A DNA stretch of 64,000 bases from Symsagittifera roscoffensis (Eukaryota > Xenacoelomorpha > Acoela > Convolutidae), in assembly GCF_963678635.1 (NCBI RefSeq), contig NC_087070.1:14511840-14575839 (forward strand), in the 5' to 3' direction. The number at the start of each line of letters is the position of its first letter. Position 1 is the first letter of the stretch. The position numbers and the translations under genes were made by a program. A model generated the notes under the pieces. That model saw nothing but the letters and a program-made list of their open reading frames with translations. It did no database searches and was not told the DNA's origin. Positions 39,105-50,000 of this stretch are shown piece by piece.

Positions 39105-39625
39105 TAATGCCCGGTGGGTGTCTGATTCACTATTATCTTTTTGGGCCCAGGGAGTATTTTTCCTTTTATAGCCAGATCCGATTTACGTAAAACGTGACCG
39201 TTGTCAAGGGTAGTGGTGTGTTCTGAAGAATCGATGATATCCTACTTAACCAGATTAAAATATGGATCCCTATTTTTCCTGTTAGACACTTTTCTATTTA
39301 TGTTACCTCCCATGACTGCTTTTCTTTTTGCGAGAGGTTCTGAAGTTTGGTTAATGTCGTCCGGGGTTGTATTTAGGGTGACTCTCCTAGATAGTGGCAA
39401 GTTGTCTTCTGGATCTGACGTGCTGTCCTTTTCCTCGTCCAGATATCCATCTTCTGCCCTGTCGTAGAGTTCCCAGTTAGTGGCCCGATCTTTGGACATT
39501 ATAGCTTTCCCTTTATCTGAATGGTCGCTATCGATCATAAGATTTTTCCACCTAGTTTTCGCTACTCTATAAAAATGTTTTTCAAAAGGTGTACAGCCGA
39601 TCGCGGATTGCTTCGAGATTCTCAA
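39105..39625 (-). pseudogene. Gypsy integrase C-terminal domain, block 1
   Basis: Begins with RISKQSAIGCTPFEKHF, the conserved end of the integrase core region, then an acidic linker and NLVK, a TAG stop at 39242-39244, and an in-frame continuation HTTTLDNGHVLRKSDLAIK, which matches the small beta-barrel fold that follows integrase in gypsy elements. It ends at TAA near 39105. The single in-frame stop shows decay. Confidence 0.6.
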
Positions 39626-40165
39626 ATTCTACATGATTTTTTTTCGATCAACACATTTAGAGACGGCTTGGGTAATTCGAAAGACATACATTGCCAGTAG
39701 TTTCGATTTAAGTGTGTAAACTAATCTTTCCACTAGCCCATTGGATCTGTGGTCGCCGACTGTGCAGTAAATAATTTCCAAATTAAATTTTTCGCAGAAG
39801 TTTTTGAAATCATGTGATAAGAAGCATGACCCATGGTCGACTCTAATTTTTCTTGGGAATCCGTGTAGGTGACAGTAATCGCTTAAAAATGAAATTAAAT
39901 TTCTCGTAGAAGTGTTGTTAACGATCTTGGCCGAAGGATACTTTGTATAACGGTCAATGCAAAGAAGAATGTATACATTCTTACCCCAGAACGCGTCCAA
40001 CGGTCCCGCAAAGTCCAGATTAATTTCTTCGTTCGCGAATGTCAACGTCGGGAGTTTCGAATTATTATGGGTGCCTAGTAACACTTTAATGTTCTTACCA
40101 GCTTTTAGACATTGGCTACATGCTCTCCGTGATGGTAAATTTCCCGATACATTTGCGGCCAACAC
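39626..40165 (-). pseudogene. Gypsy integrase core, block 1
   Basis: 178-codon frame with the zinc-finger end (CSQCLKAGKN) and a DDE core: first Asp in NLDFAGPLDAF, second in RVDHGSCFLS, Glu in NGLVERLVYTLK. The triad therefore looks intact even though the element is dead. The H-H half of the zinc finger lies in an overlapping frame to the right (40105-40728), so a frameshift separates them near 40105-40165. Confidence 0.75.
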
Positions 40166-40728
40166 AAATATTCGGCAAGGGATTTCATCCCAAACTGTCC
40201 TGGATGAGTCTCATGAAGCACCGAATTAAAAGTCAGATCTTTGGCAAAATTTTTCATGTATGATCCGTGTATGCCCATTGGTCGGTTCGTCTTTATCGTC
40301 TCGATCAAAACCCACAGCAACTTGTCTTCCCTGGTCATAATCTGAAGCAATTTCTTTGAGCAGTGGTTTTCAGGGCGAATCGGAGAAATTGGTAAGTTTA
40401 GGTCCGCCTTGTATCTTCTTACGAGGTCTGCGTGATCGGGTGAGAGTCGGTCATCTCTGAGTTTGAGGGCGATATTATGTTCTTCGGGGATGATCAGTAG
40501 AGGTTCATTCACTTTATCCATTGGATGTTCTAGTCGTTTCTTGCTAGATGGTATAAATTGTCTGTTCACTAAAAAAATGTAAAAAGACTTTGTCCGTAAA
40601 AGTAATACTTTCAAAATTAAATTTCGAATTATTGACAGGTTGTCAATTTGTAGTACAAATTTCTGTCCTAGAATGATGATTGTGACAAAATTTGATCGAC
40701 TGAGCGATACAAGATATGATAGCAGCAA
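40105..40728 (-). pseudogene. Gypsy linker and integrase N-terminal zinc-finger region, block 1
   Basis: 207-codon frame covering the spacer between RNase H and integrase and the start of the H2C2 finger (LHETHPGQFGMKSLAEYLCW, where the two His precede the Cys pair in the next frame). It shifts frame relative to both neighbours. The matching stretch in block 2 is 42270-42880. Confidence 0.55.
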
Positions 40729-41173
40729 TAATTTTGAGTCTAAGTAAAGCTAAAGAGCTATTCAACCGATTCCGACCAATCACGTCGCTTGAATTTTCGT
40801 TTCCCGACGGGATTGTAGTAACTCGAGCATTAGTATTTACAGCGACCGCTGGTATATCTACAGTATTTACAGTAACAATTTTAGAATATTGTTTATTCAA
40901 AAAAATGTTCTGAATTTTCTCGATTGAAGCGACTACAAATTCGTCGTCATAATGGGAAATTGGGAGGGCTTTGCCCAAATAAAGTCTAGAGAAAAGGTCT
41001 GTAAAGCCCATGTCCTTTCCTGGTAAATGCGAAATTTTAAAATTGAATGTTAAAAGTCTTTTCACCCGACGGGTCAATCGACTATGCATTGTTTTGTTTC
41101 CATGATTTGCGGAAAAAAATAATGCTTTATGGTCTGTTACTATTTGAAATTCAGTTCCCTACAGGTAGTTTCT
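40643..41173 (-). pseudogene. Gypsy RNase H C-terminal region, block 1
   Basis: Frame 40643-41089 carries NFKISHLPGKDMGFTDLFSR, the conserved end of gypsy RNase H (the HLPGK-D-DLFSR motif). A parallel copy lies at 41182-41530 and a third at 42863-43309. At 41173 the block ends abruptly, joined by 8 bp to a copy of 40825 onward. Confidence 0.7.
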
Positions 41174-41647
41174 CAAGCATTGAGCATTAGTATTTACAGC
41201 GACCGCTGGTATATCTACAGTATTTACAGTAACAATTTTAGAATATTGTTTATTCAAAAAAATTTTCTGAATTTTGTCGATTGAAGCGACTACAAATTCG
41301 TCGTCATAATGGGAAATTGGGAGGGCTTTGCCCAAATAAAGTCTAGAGAAAAGGTCTGTAAAGCCCATGTCCTTTCCTGGTAAATGCGAAATTTTAAAAT
41401 TGGATGTTAAAAGTCTTTTCACCCGACGGGTCAATCGACTATGCATCGTTTTGTTTCCATGATTTGCGGAAAACAATAATGCTTTATGGTCTGTTACTAT
41501 TTGAAATTCAGTTCCATACAGGTAGTTTCTAAAATTTTCTGTTTCCGATACGACTCCCAGTAACTCCAATTCGTTGGTAGAATATTTCATTTCATGGTTG
41601 TTTAAAAATCTGGTGCAAACGCGATTGTTTTCCACTGGTTGTCCTGT
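41159..41647 (-). pseudogene. Gypsy RNase H, partial block 3
   Basis: 158-codon frame with RNase H motifs STNELELLGVV (catalytic Glu) and IVTDHKALLF (catalytic Asp) followed by the HLPGKDMGFTDLFSR end. Positions 41182-41530 duplicate 40825-41173 (offset 357). At 41647 it is fused directly to a second copy of the integrase C-terminal region, so this block is a rearrangement product lacking everything downstream of RNase H. Confidence 0.7.
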
Positions 41648-42862
41648 GATCTTTGGACATTATAGCTTTCCCTTTATCTGAATGGTCAATATCGGACATA
41701 AGATTTTTCCACCTAGTGTTCGCTATTCTATTAAAATGTTTTTCAAAAGGTGTACAGCCGATCGCGGATTGCTTCGAGATTCTCAAATTCTACATGATTT
41801 TTTCGATCGAAACATTTAGTGACGGCTTGGGTAATTCGAAAAACATTGCCAGTAGTTTCGATTTATTTGTGTAAACTAATCTTTCCACTAGCCCATTGGA
41901 TCTGTGGTTGCCGACTGTTCAGTAAATAATTTCCAAATTAAATTTTTCGCATAAGTTTTTGAAATCATGTGATAAGAAGCATGACCCATGGTCGACACTA
42001 ATTTTTCTTGGGAATCCGTGTAGGTGACAGTAATCGTTTAAAAAGGAAATTACATTTCTCGTAGAAGTGTTGTTAACGATCTTGGCCGAAGGATACTTTG
42101 TATAACGGTCAATGCAAAGAAGGATGTATTTATTCTTACCCCAGAACGCGTCCAACGGTCTCGCAAAGTCCAGATTAATTTCTTCGTTCGCGAATGTCAA
42201 TGTCGGGAGTTTCGATTTATTATGGGTGCCTAGTAACACTTTAATGTTCTTACCAGCTTTTAGACAGTGGCTACATGCTCTCCCGTGATGGTAAATTTCC
42301 CGATAAGTATGCGGCCATCACAAGTATTCGGCAAGGGATTTCATCCCAAACTGTCCTGGATGAGTCTCATGAAGCATCGAATTAAAAGTTCCCCTGATAG
42401 TAGCTGGGACGACTAATTTATTATCTAGGAAACATAGCTCGTCCTTCACGTGAAGATCTTTGGCATAATTTTTCATGTATGCTCCGTGTATGCCCATTGG
42501 TCAGTTCGTCTTTATCGTCTCGATCAAAACCCACAGCAACTTGTCTCCCTGGTCATAGTATGAAGCAATTTCTTTGAGCAGTGGTTTTCAGGGCGAATCG
42601 GAGAAATTGGTAAGTTTAGGTCCGCCTTGTATCTTCTTACGATGTGTGCGTGATTGGGTGAGAGTCGGTCATCTCTGAGTTTGAGGGCGATATTATGTTC
42701 TTCGGGGATGATCAGTAGAGGTTCATTCACTTTATCCGTTGGATGTTCTAGTCGTTTCTTGCTAGATGGTATAAATTGTCTGTTTACTAAAAAAAATTGT
42801 AAAAAGGCTTTGTCCGTAAAAGTAATACTTTCAAAATTAAATTTCGAATTATCGACAGGTTG
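41648..42862 (-). pseudogene. Gypsy integrase region, block 2 (degenerate)
   Basis: Second copy of 39488-40640, starting at the shared GATCTTTGGACATTATAG. The integrase core is recognisable in 41919-42239 (DYCHLHGFPRKISVDHGSCF) but is cut by a stop before the Glu. The Gly-Pro turn has changed to ARPL, and frames are broken. It has ~60 bp near 42391-42452 that block 1 lacks, so block 1 was not copied exactly from it. Confidence 0.65.
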
Positions 42863-43893
42863 TCAATTTGTAGTACAAATTTCTGTCCTAGAATGATGAT
42901 TGTGACAAAATTTGATCGACTGAGCGATACAAGATATGATAGCAGCAATAATTTTGAGATTAAGTAAAGCTAAAGAGCTATTCAACCGATTCTGACCAAT
43001 CACGTCGCTTGAATTTTCGTTTCCCGACGGGATTGTAGTAACTCGAGTATTAGTATTTACAGCGACCGCTGGTATATCTACAGTATTTATAGTAACATTT
43101 TTAGAATATTGTTTATTCAAAAAAATGTTCTGAATTTTGTCGATTGAAGCGACTACAAATTCGTCGTCATAATGGGAAATTGGGAGGGCTTTGCCCAAAG
43201 AAAGTCTAGAGGAAAGGTCTGTAAAGCCCATGTCCTTTCCTGGTGAATGCGAAACTTTAAAATTGATTGGTAAAAGTCTGTTCACCCAACGGGTGAACCG
43301 ACTATGCATCGTTTTGTTTCCATGATTTGCCGAAAGTGCTGATAATAATGCTTTATGGTCTGTTACTATTTGAAATTAAGTTCCGTACAGGTAGTTTCTA
43401 AAAAGTTCTGTTGCCCATACGACTCCCAGCAACTACAATTCGTTGGTAGAATATTTCATTTCATGGTTGTTTAAAAATCTGGACGCAAACGCGATTGTTT
43501 TCCACTGGTCGTCCTGTAATTGTTCTAGGGTCACCCCTAGTCCGTTGTGTGAAGCATCCGTTTTCAGTCTCGTCTTCTCTTTTATATCAAAGTGGCTGAT
43601 TTCTGTGATATTTAAAATTTCCGCTTTTAACTTCTCAAACGCTATAGAATGTTTAATGTCCCATTTGTAGACTAATTTTTTGTTCAGTAGAGGTCGAAGG
43701 GGAGAACTTAATGTCGATAAGTTAGGAACGAAATTTACGTATTGGTTTATCGAGCCGAAAAAAGAACGTAGTTCGGAAATATTTTTCGGTGTTGGCGTCT
43801 GCTTTTTATTGCGTCTGCTTTACCGACCAAGGGACGTACTCCATCGCCGGAGATTTTGAAGCCAAGCCATTCGATGTCTGATTTAAAAAATGC
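42863..43893 (-). pseudogene. Gypsy RNase H region, block 2 (degenerate)
   Basis: Continues the order RT to RNase H. Frame 42863-43309 has the SHSPGKDMGFTDLSSR end of RNase H. The N-terminal part (43310-43893) is recognisable by similarity to 41530-41647 and by position but is broken by frameshifts. Confidence 0.55.
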
Positions 43894-44628
43894 TCATTTC
43901 CCCCGTTTAACTGCCATGTTATTCTTATCAAACATTGATAAAATTTTATACACTATTGATTTGTGTTCTTCCAAGGATCCACGCGAGGCTACCAGGATGC
44001 CATCTATGTAACAATTTGTGAAAGGGATATTTTTCAACAGTGAGTCCATAACCCGTTGGAATTCATTAGGGTTGTCTTCCAATCCGTAAAATCCCGTTAA
44101 AAATTGATACGTTCCGGTAGTTTCACCGCCTACTATGCTAAAATTGCACTGTTTACTTGTTTGTTCGCATAGTTTAAGTTGGCTATAAGCGTTTTTCAGG
44201 TCTAGAACACTAAACCAAACTCGCCCGTTGGAGTTTTCTGAAATTTGAAGAGCCACGTTATCAATCAGTTCATGGATGTTTGGCATTTGGAACTTATTTT
44301 TAAAAAATTGATTGTTTAATAACTTGGATTCTAACGCCAGTTTGATCGAAGTATCCATTTTCCGAGTAATTACAATTGGGCGGATAAAACAATCTTCGTC
44401 GCATTTCTCTAGTTTTATTATGTGAACTTCTGCTTCCATTCTTTTTAATTCTTCGTTCACTCCAGCGAGTAACTGGAGTGGGACTCTTCTCCCTTTGGAT
44501 TGTATTGGTTTAAAAGGTGAGTGAAATTGAGTTACTTTTCGGTCGTTACGTATTTTCCCCTTTCTAGTTAATAGATCTTTGAACTCGTTAAAAATTTTGT
44601 CAGATAAAGAACAAGTTTTTTTTCTCAC
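43894..44628 (-). pseudogene. Gypsy reverse transcriptase, dead active site
   Basis: 244-codon frame with the core of a Ty3/gypsy reverse transcriptase: FIRPIVITRKMDTSIKLALE, a palm motif VWFSVLDLKNAYSQLKL holding one catalytic Asp, and TGFYGLEDNPNEFQRVMDSL. The YxDD box reads CYIDGILVASRG, so the second Asp is Gly, which would abolish polymerase activity. The frame ends at 43894, with RNase H continuing in pieces to the left. Confidence 0.85.
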
Positions 44629-45017
44629 TCTCGAGTGTGGGTTGGTTGTCCATGCAGATTGGTTGGGGGCATTTCCTCTGTGTTACTTCTATGCCCAGCT
44701 TGGGTAAAATGCCATTCCCCAGAATGTTTCGTTCATGTCCGCCGGTTATGAAGAACGGGATATCTTCGCTGATCCACCCATTGGACTGTGTTCTGACAAT
44801 TTTTTTTTTTCAAAATATTGATCGTGTCGTTGGTGAATCCGCAGTATAGGTCTTTTATCCTTTTCTCCACTGGGTGTATCTTGAGGTTCGGGCATCTCAG
44901 TTTATATTCATATTTACAATCATATCCCAGCCGATGCCTAGGTTCAGGAGTTTCTTTGTTTCGAGACCGTTTTTGTCGTAAATAGTTCTAACGCTCAACA
45001 CCGAGAAATCGTCCTCG
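44629..45017 (-). pseudogene. Gypsy protease region (degenerate)
   Basis: Between gag and reverse transcriptase, small frames read stretches such as NEYGQSDEDDFSVLSV and ILGNGILPKLGIEV. The latter resembles the end of a retroviral-type aspartic protease (the GxxxLPKLGI region). No intact Asp-Thr/Ser-Gly motif was found. Several frameshifts and a poly-A stretch (complement of TTTTTTTTTT near 44801-44810) break the frame. Confidence 0.5.
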
Positions 45018-46117
45018 TCACTTTGTCCGTACTCGTTCCACGCATTTATAAAATTGCACGATTCTTGGTCTTCCGTCCACGAGTTTTACGGGGTGTGTAG
45101 TACAATTATCGGCATTTACATAATTATCTGATACAGTATTTACAGTTGGTCTCTTAATGCGTGATTTACATAATTTGGCAAAGTGTCCTCTATAATTACA
45201 ATTTTTACAGGTTATGACCTTCGCTGGGCAAACGTTTAAGTGCCCTTTTGTAAATGTATTCCCGCATTTTATGCACGAGTTACTCCGTTCGATGTTTAGA
45301 CTCGGTTCCTTTTTGATCTGATTGTGATTATTAAAAGATTTTAAAGTTGTCCCGTTGGTCGACGACTGTGACATATTTGTCAATTTCTGGTGATTAAAAA
45401 ATCCCTTTTCGTCAATTAAAGCTTGATTAAGTGCTTCCGACGGGCTTATGGTTGCTGATAGTAGCTTCCTTCGGGTATCTGTGTTCTTCATATTGCAGAT
45501 GAAGATGTTCCTTATCCATTCCGCCTCGTCAGATTCCTTGATGTTGCACGTGCTGGCCAGATCCGTCAGGGCTCCCCAGAAATGTTCGTACGACTCGCGG
45601 TCTTTCTGCTTTCGATTTAACAATTTATATCTTTCGAACGTAGTGTTGGGCGGTTTGTTAAATGCTGCGTCTAGTAGAGTCCAGAACTCGGAGAACTTTA
45701 TTGCTAAAATCTTGACTCTCGGGTTCTTTTGTGTAAAAACTCTTTTTCCTTCACTCCCTAAGGCTAGAATAAAAATTGATCGCAGTTTCTTGTCCCTCTC
45801 CGTTCGTCTTATTCCATTAAATTTCCTCTTTTTTTCGTTGATCCGCTTCTCTTCGGCGGATTCATACTGTTTCATCGCGTTTTTGTTCCTGCTCTCTCTG
45901 TTGGCTCCTTCCGCCTCCGACTCGCTGCCTGTTGCTTGTTCCAAAATTGGTATTTGCGTCTCTGTTATCTCTGGTCCATGCAGACTCTCTAAATCCAGAT
46001 TTTCTTTAGCAATGATCGCCAATTGGATTTGGTCGCTCCATTGGGTCCAGGCATGCGGTGTATGGTTAGGCCAAAAGGGGAAATTCCACGCACGTTCGAA
46101 TCTTTCGACTGCGCCAT
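45018..46117 (-). pseudogene. Gypsy gag
   Basis: The main frame (45018-46022 and open further upstream) has a capsid-like middle (RYKLLNRKQKDRESYEHFWG) and a C-terminal pair of zinc fingers: CIKCGNTFTKGHLNVC, then CKNCNYRGHFAKLC, a standard CX2CX4HX4C. Upstream the same frame reads through AWTQWSDQIQL toward the 5' LTR. The only upstream ATG (46117-46115) overlaps the LTR edge and the primer site and is one frame off, so a 1-bp frameshift near 46100 probably separates start and body. The frame after the fingers also drifts. Confidence 0.75.
46106..46116 (-). promoter_or_regulatory. Gypsy primer-binding site (tRNA-Ser)
   Basis: On the minus strand TGGCGCAGTCG follows the 5' LTR with no gap. 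It is complementary to CGACTGC-G-CCA, the 3' end of tRNA-Ser, the primer used by the Drosophila 17.6/297 group. Confidence 0.75.
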
Positions 46118-46328
46118 AATAAACTATTCTAATTCTATGTCTCTATATGTTCAATTACTGTACATAAACTTAAAAGGACTACAAGTATTAAAAGGAAGTA
46201 TGTGAATTAAGAACGCTAAAAGAACAACTGAACTTCCGATCATATCGACCAATGTTCGTAACTAAATTGGTTAACAGGTGTTAATTAAATACCGAAGGTC
46301 ATTTAAGACACTAAAACAAATCACAACA
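46117..46328 (-). repeat. Gypsy 5' LTR
   Basis: 212-bp direct repeat of 37671-37882. The outer end, TGTTGTGA on the minus strand, abuts the duplicated GAAG at 46329-46332. Confidence 0.9.
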
Positions 46329-46409
46329 GAAGATATATTTGAAAAACTGTGAATTTGGTTCTCACAAAATCTATCAGTGAAATTGTAACCAGAGGGGAGA
46401 AGTTTATAT
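46329..46409. other. Short unique spacer
   Basis: Starts with the GAAG target duplication. About 80 bp without clear satellite pattern before satellite B begins at about 46410. Confidence 0.5.
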
Positions 46410-46620
46410 TTTAGAACGTGTATATAATACGTATGGAATACTTATGAGAACGGCTAAAACATCGACAACAAGATAAACTCCATTGAATAATTTTTCACTC
46501 ATAGAAGGTGTATATAACATATATGGAATACTTATGAGAACGGCTAAAGGATCGACAACATGATATATTACACTGAAAATCTTTTCAATCTCAGAAAGCG
46601 TATATAAAACGTATGGAAAA
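46410..46620. repeat. Satellite B, left part (split by the BEL element)
   Basis: Just over two ~90-bp monomers with the constant core TATGAGAACGGCTAAA and the CATAGAAGGTGTATATAACA stretch, identical in type to the array from 56407. It ends in GAAAA (46616-46620), the target duplication of the BEL element. Confidence 0.85.
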
Positions 46621-47077
46621 TATGCTCGCTAATCTCCAAACGAAAATAATTGAATCCAAATTTGTAAATTAATAAGAGATATTTATCGGTAAATAACTCA
46701 AGCAATAGATAAATTTCGGTATTTTTCTATTGATCAGGACATCATACAACATTTTTAGCATCTGTCAGTTTTTGGTACAAATCGGCGCAAGCTAGCCACA
46801 AGAACCGGTCGGTAATGTCCTTGAGACAAATTGCTCTTTTTGGCGGTCAACCTTAATCAAGGCTGAACCGAATTAGAACCAAAAAACAGTTAAAATAGGA
46901 TGTTACCCCCGTTTTTAGTATATTAATACATGGGCAGGTGGGGGACTCGAACCTACGTCAACTGTTATTTCACACATATAATCGGCGTTAGCTTACTTTG
47001 TCTTAGTCCGCTTGGCCAACTGTGCTTATTTTATATGCATCTATACTCTTGTTTTATTCTACATTTGCATTGCAACA
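46621..47077 (-). repeat. BEL 3' LTR
   Basis: 457 bp, starting TGTTGCAATGC in element orientation and ending GCGAGCATA. It differs from the 5' LTR only at two positions (T/G in CCAAATTTG versus CCAAAGTTG, and T/A in GATGTTACC versus GATGTAACC). The pol stop codon lies inside it. Confidence 0.95.
46932..47026 (-). other. tRNA-like pol III boxes inside the BEL LTR
   Basis: On the minus strand TTGGCCAAGCGG resembles an A box and GGTTCGAGTCC is a perfect B box, about 60 bp apart, as in type-2 tRNAs with a long variable arm. Acceptor and anticodon stems do not form, so this is not a tRNA. It may be a chance or captured pol III-type promoter. The same boxes are in the 5' LTR (about 56261-56355). 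Confidence 0.35.
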
Positions 47078-50000
47078 TCCTCCCCCCCTGAAGAAGGAAG
47101 AACCGGAGCGAGCTTAACGGTCGGCCGCGTGACTTCACGGAATGCGGTCCTGACAAGGGCGGATCGGGCGCAACCGTCCTGTCCGTAGTTTAGCTTGACG
47201 ATTCGGGCGAGAGGGTAGTACCCACGCGGACTATCGGGCTCAATCACCCACACGAGATCGCCTGTTTTAAGAGTGAAGTCAGAATGAGTGTGCCACTTGA
47301 CACGCTTATTCAGCGAGGGAACATATTCTCGAAGCCAACGAGACCAAATCGCGTTAGCATATGACTGCGCTCGCACGTACCTTTTCTTGTGATCGAAGTG
47401 CTCCCCGGGTAAAAGCGAAGGAAAGCTTGTGGCATGTTGCCCAAGCAAAAAATGGTTAGGGGTTAGCGCTTCTAACTCACGTGAATCGGTACTAACGGGA
47501 GTGATTGGCCTCGAATTCAAAGCCTGTTCAACTAAGCAGAGTGTTGTTCCTAGCACCTCTTCAGTGACTCGCCTACTGCCTAGGATATCGTACAGCACGC
47601 GCTTCACGCTTCGGACGAGGCGTTCCCAGGAGCCGCCATGATGGGGTGCGCCTGGCGGGTTAAATTTCCAAGTAACACCTTTATGTGCAAAAATGGTCGG
47701 AGCCATGCCATTCCAGCTCTTGATGCAGGCAAGTAATTCCTTTTCCGCACCAACGAAGTTCGTGCCATTATCCGACCAGATTGTGCTTGGCGTACCACGG
47801 CGCGCAACGAACTGTTCAATGCCCATGACACACGAACTGGTGTCCAGAGATGGTACAATCTCAAGGTGTACAGCCCTGGTGTTGAGGCAAGTAAAAAGAA
47901 ATCCCCATCTTTTTTCCGTGCTTCTGCGAACCGGAACGTAAAGCGGTCCAAAGTAATCCACACCCGTATGATTGAAGGGTGGTTGCTTGTATCCGAGACG
48001 TTCGACCGGTAAATTGGACATATTTGGCTGGATGGTGCTTGCTTTGCGTTTACGGCATGTCACACATTGATTTTCGATAGACCGAAGTAGTCGACGCAAC
48101 CCAAGTATTGCATATTTCATATTTAAAACGGAGCGCATGTAATCTAATCCTTGATGAAAATGCTTATGGTGGAGGCTGCGGGCCAACAAACGAACTAAGG
48201 TATGTCGGGCGTCGAGTATTATTGGGTGCTTAGTATCAAACTCGGTATCCACTAAGCGCACAATCCGTCCGGTGGAACGAATGATTCCAGCGGGACCGAT
48301 AAATGGCGAGTATGTGGCAATTTTACTACTATTCTTAATAGGTTTGCCAGCGGTGAGTGTTTTTAACTCAACGGGAAAAGATTCCATCTGAGCAAGATGA
48401 ATCAGTTTGCTTTCTGCAATATCAAGTTCAGTGGGGTCGGTGATTCGTAAGTCCTTACCACGAAAATGCTTATGTGAAGGCAACATCCTCAACATAAAAG
48501 CGACTACTCGTTTATATCTTGTAAAGGAACTGAACCTTTCCCAATTGAACCCGTGTTCGGGATGTTTGATTGATGTGACATCGTTGACGAAGGAAGATGA
48601 TGTCTCCAAGCAATTATCAACATCACAAGAAGGACCCTTCAAACGAATTTTATTGATTACACGTTCGTCGGGTATAAACGGCCAATCAGTAGTCCTGAGA
48701 ATGCTCGGACCAATAACCCAGCTGCTATCCTTGAGGGCTTCCGAAGAAATCCCCCGCGTACCGGTATCAGCTGGATTATCGCCGCTCAGAACATGGTGCC
48801 ACTCATCAATAGTGGTCGACTCGAGGATTTCGCCGACACGATTAGCGACGAATACAGGTAATTTTTCAGTGGAGTTTAGCCACTGCAAAACTGTTGTACT
48901 ATCTGTCCACATAAAGACATGATTAATAGAGACGGTAAGGGCGGTCAGTATATCATCTTTTAGTCGTGTGGCGAGCAGAGCAGCTTGAAGCTCTAGCTTC
49001 GGTATAGATAGCGCTTTCATGGGCGCAACGCGAGCTTTACCAAAGATGAAGGATATTTGAGTTTTATGCGAGCTCGCGAGTCGCGCACGCAAAAATCCAA
49101 CAGCACAGAAAACGTCCTGCGAGCTATCACCGAACATGTGGAGCTCAATTTGATCAACAAGCTCTGTGAAGTAACAACGGGGAATAGTCAATTGCCCTAA
49201 GAGAGGGAGACCGGAGTGCCACTCGAGAAACTTATCTCTTATGTCTTCTGGCAATTCGTCGTCCCAACTTTGACCACTGATTTTCCAAATATCTTTCAGT
49301 AAAAGACGGGCCCTAACTGTGTATGGAGCTACTAACCCAACAGGGTCAAACACGGAAGAGACGAAACTCAAGACGGTTTGTTGAGTTATTGCTTTATCGA
49401 GAGGACGATCCACGCCTCTGCTAACAACCAATGTGTCTTTCACATGGTCCCACTTAAGACCTAAGACGTGTGATGATTGTTCGGCACCGTTACAAATTTC
49501 CTTGATGGGTGAAGATGAGGTTTCGGATTCCTCGGGGTTCATTGCTGAAGTGATTTCATCAGCATTACTGACAAATTTAGTCAAATTAAATCCTCCCAAT
49601 TTTAGTAAGGAAACCAAATCGCGACTAGTTTTAATTGCTTGGGTAACGTTCTCGAATGAATCCAAGTAATCGTCCATGTAAAATTTTTCATTTACGACTG
49701 AGGCGGCCTCAGGGTATGTGGACATATTATCAGTTGCTGTTTTACGCAACGCGAAATTGGCGCACGTAGGCGAATCCCGTGCGCCGAATATAAGGCGAGT
49801 GTACTGATGAACTACCACATCGGAAGTGGTATCCTCCCGCCACAAAAAACGGAGCGAAATTTGATCGCGGGCAAGGACTCCTACCTGGAGGAACATACCC
49901 TCTATATCCGCGGAGACGGCGTACTTATGTTGACGGAATCGCAAAAGCACAAAAATTAAATTTTGGAGTAGGTCAGGACCCACCAATAAGGACTTATTTA

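Larger units (their letters stand above)
37671..46328 (-). mobile_element. Ty3/gypsy LTR retrotransposon, decayed and rearranged
   Basis: Element of 8.66 kb on the minus strand: 5' LTR 46117-46328, primer site 46106-46116, gag, protease, reverse transcriptase, RNase H, integrase, polypurine tract 37883-37891, 3' LTR 37671-37882. The LTRs differ at about 14 of 212 positions, so it is much older than the neighbouring BEL element. All genes are broken, and the 3' half of pol occurs as a complete block (39488-41173), a partial block (41182-41647) and a second block (41648 onward). The primer site complements the 3' end of tRNA-Ser, as in the Drosophila 17.6/297 group. Confidence 0.92.

Noticed and set aside
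45448-46119. 223-codon plus-strand ORF opposite gypsy gag
   Set aside because: It is the antisense shadow of gag, which has zinc fingers and correct element order. The plus-strand peptide has no domain.
46932-47026. A functional tRNA-Leu or tRNA-Ser gene in the BEL LTR
   Set aside because: The internal boxes are good, but acceptor and anticodon stems do not pair, so it is reported only as tRNA-like.
48407-48922. 171-codon plus-strand ORF opposite BEL pol
   Set aside because: Antisense of the connection between RNase H and integrase in an intact pol. Other plus-strand ORFs within 47429-52688 are rejected for the same reason.
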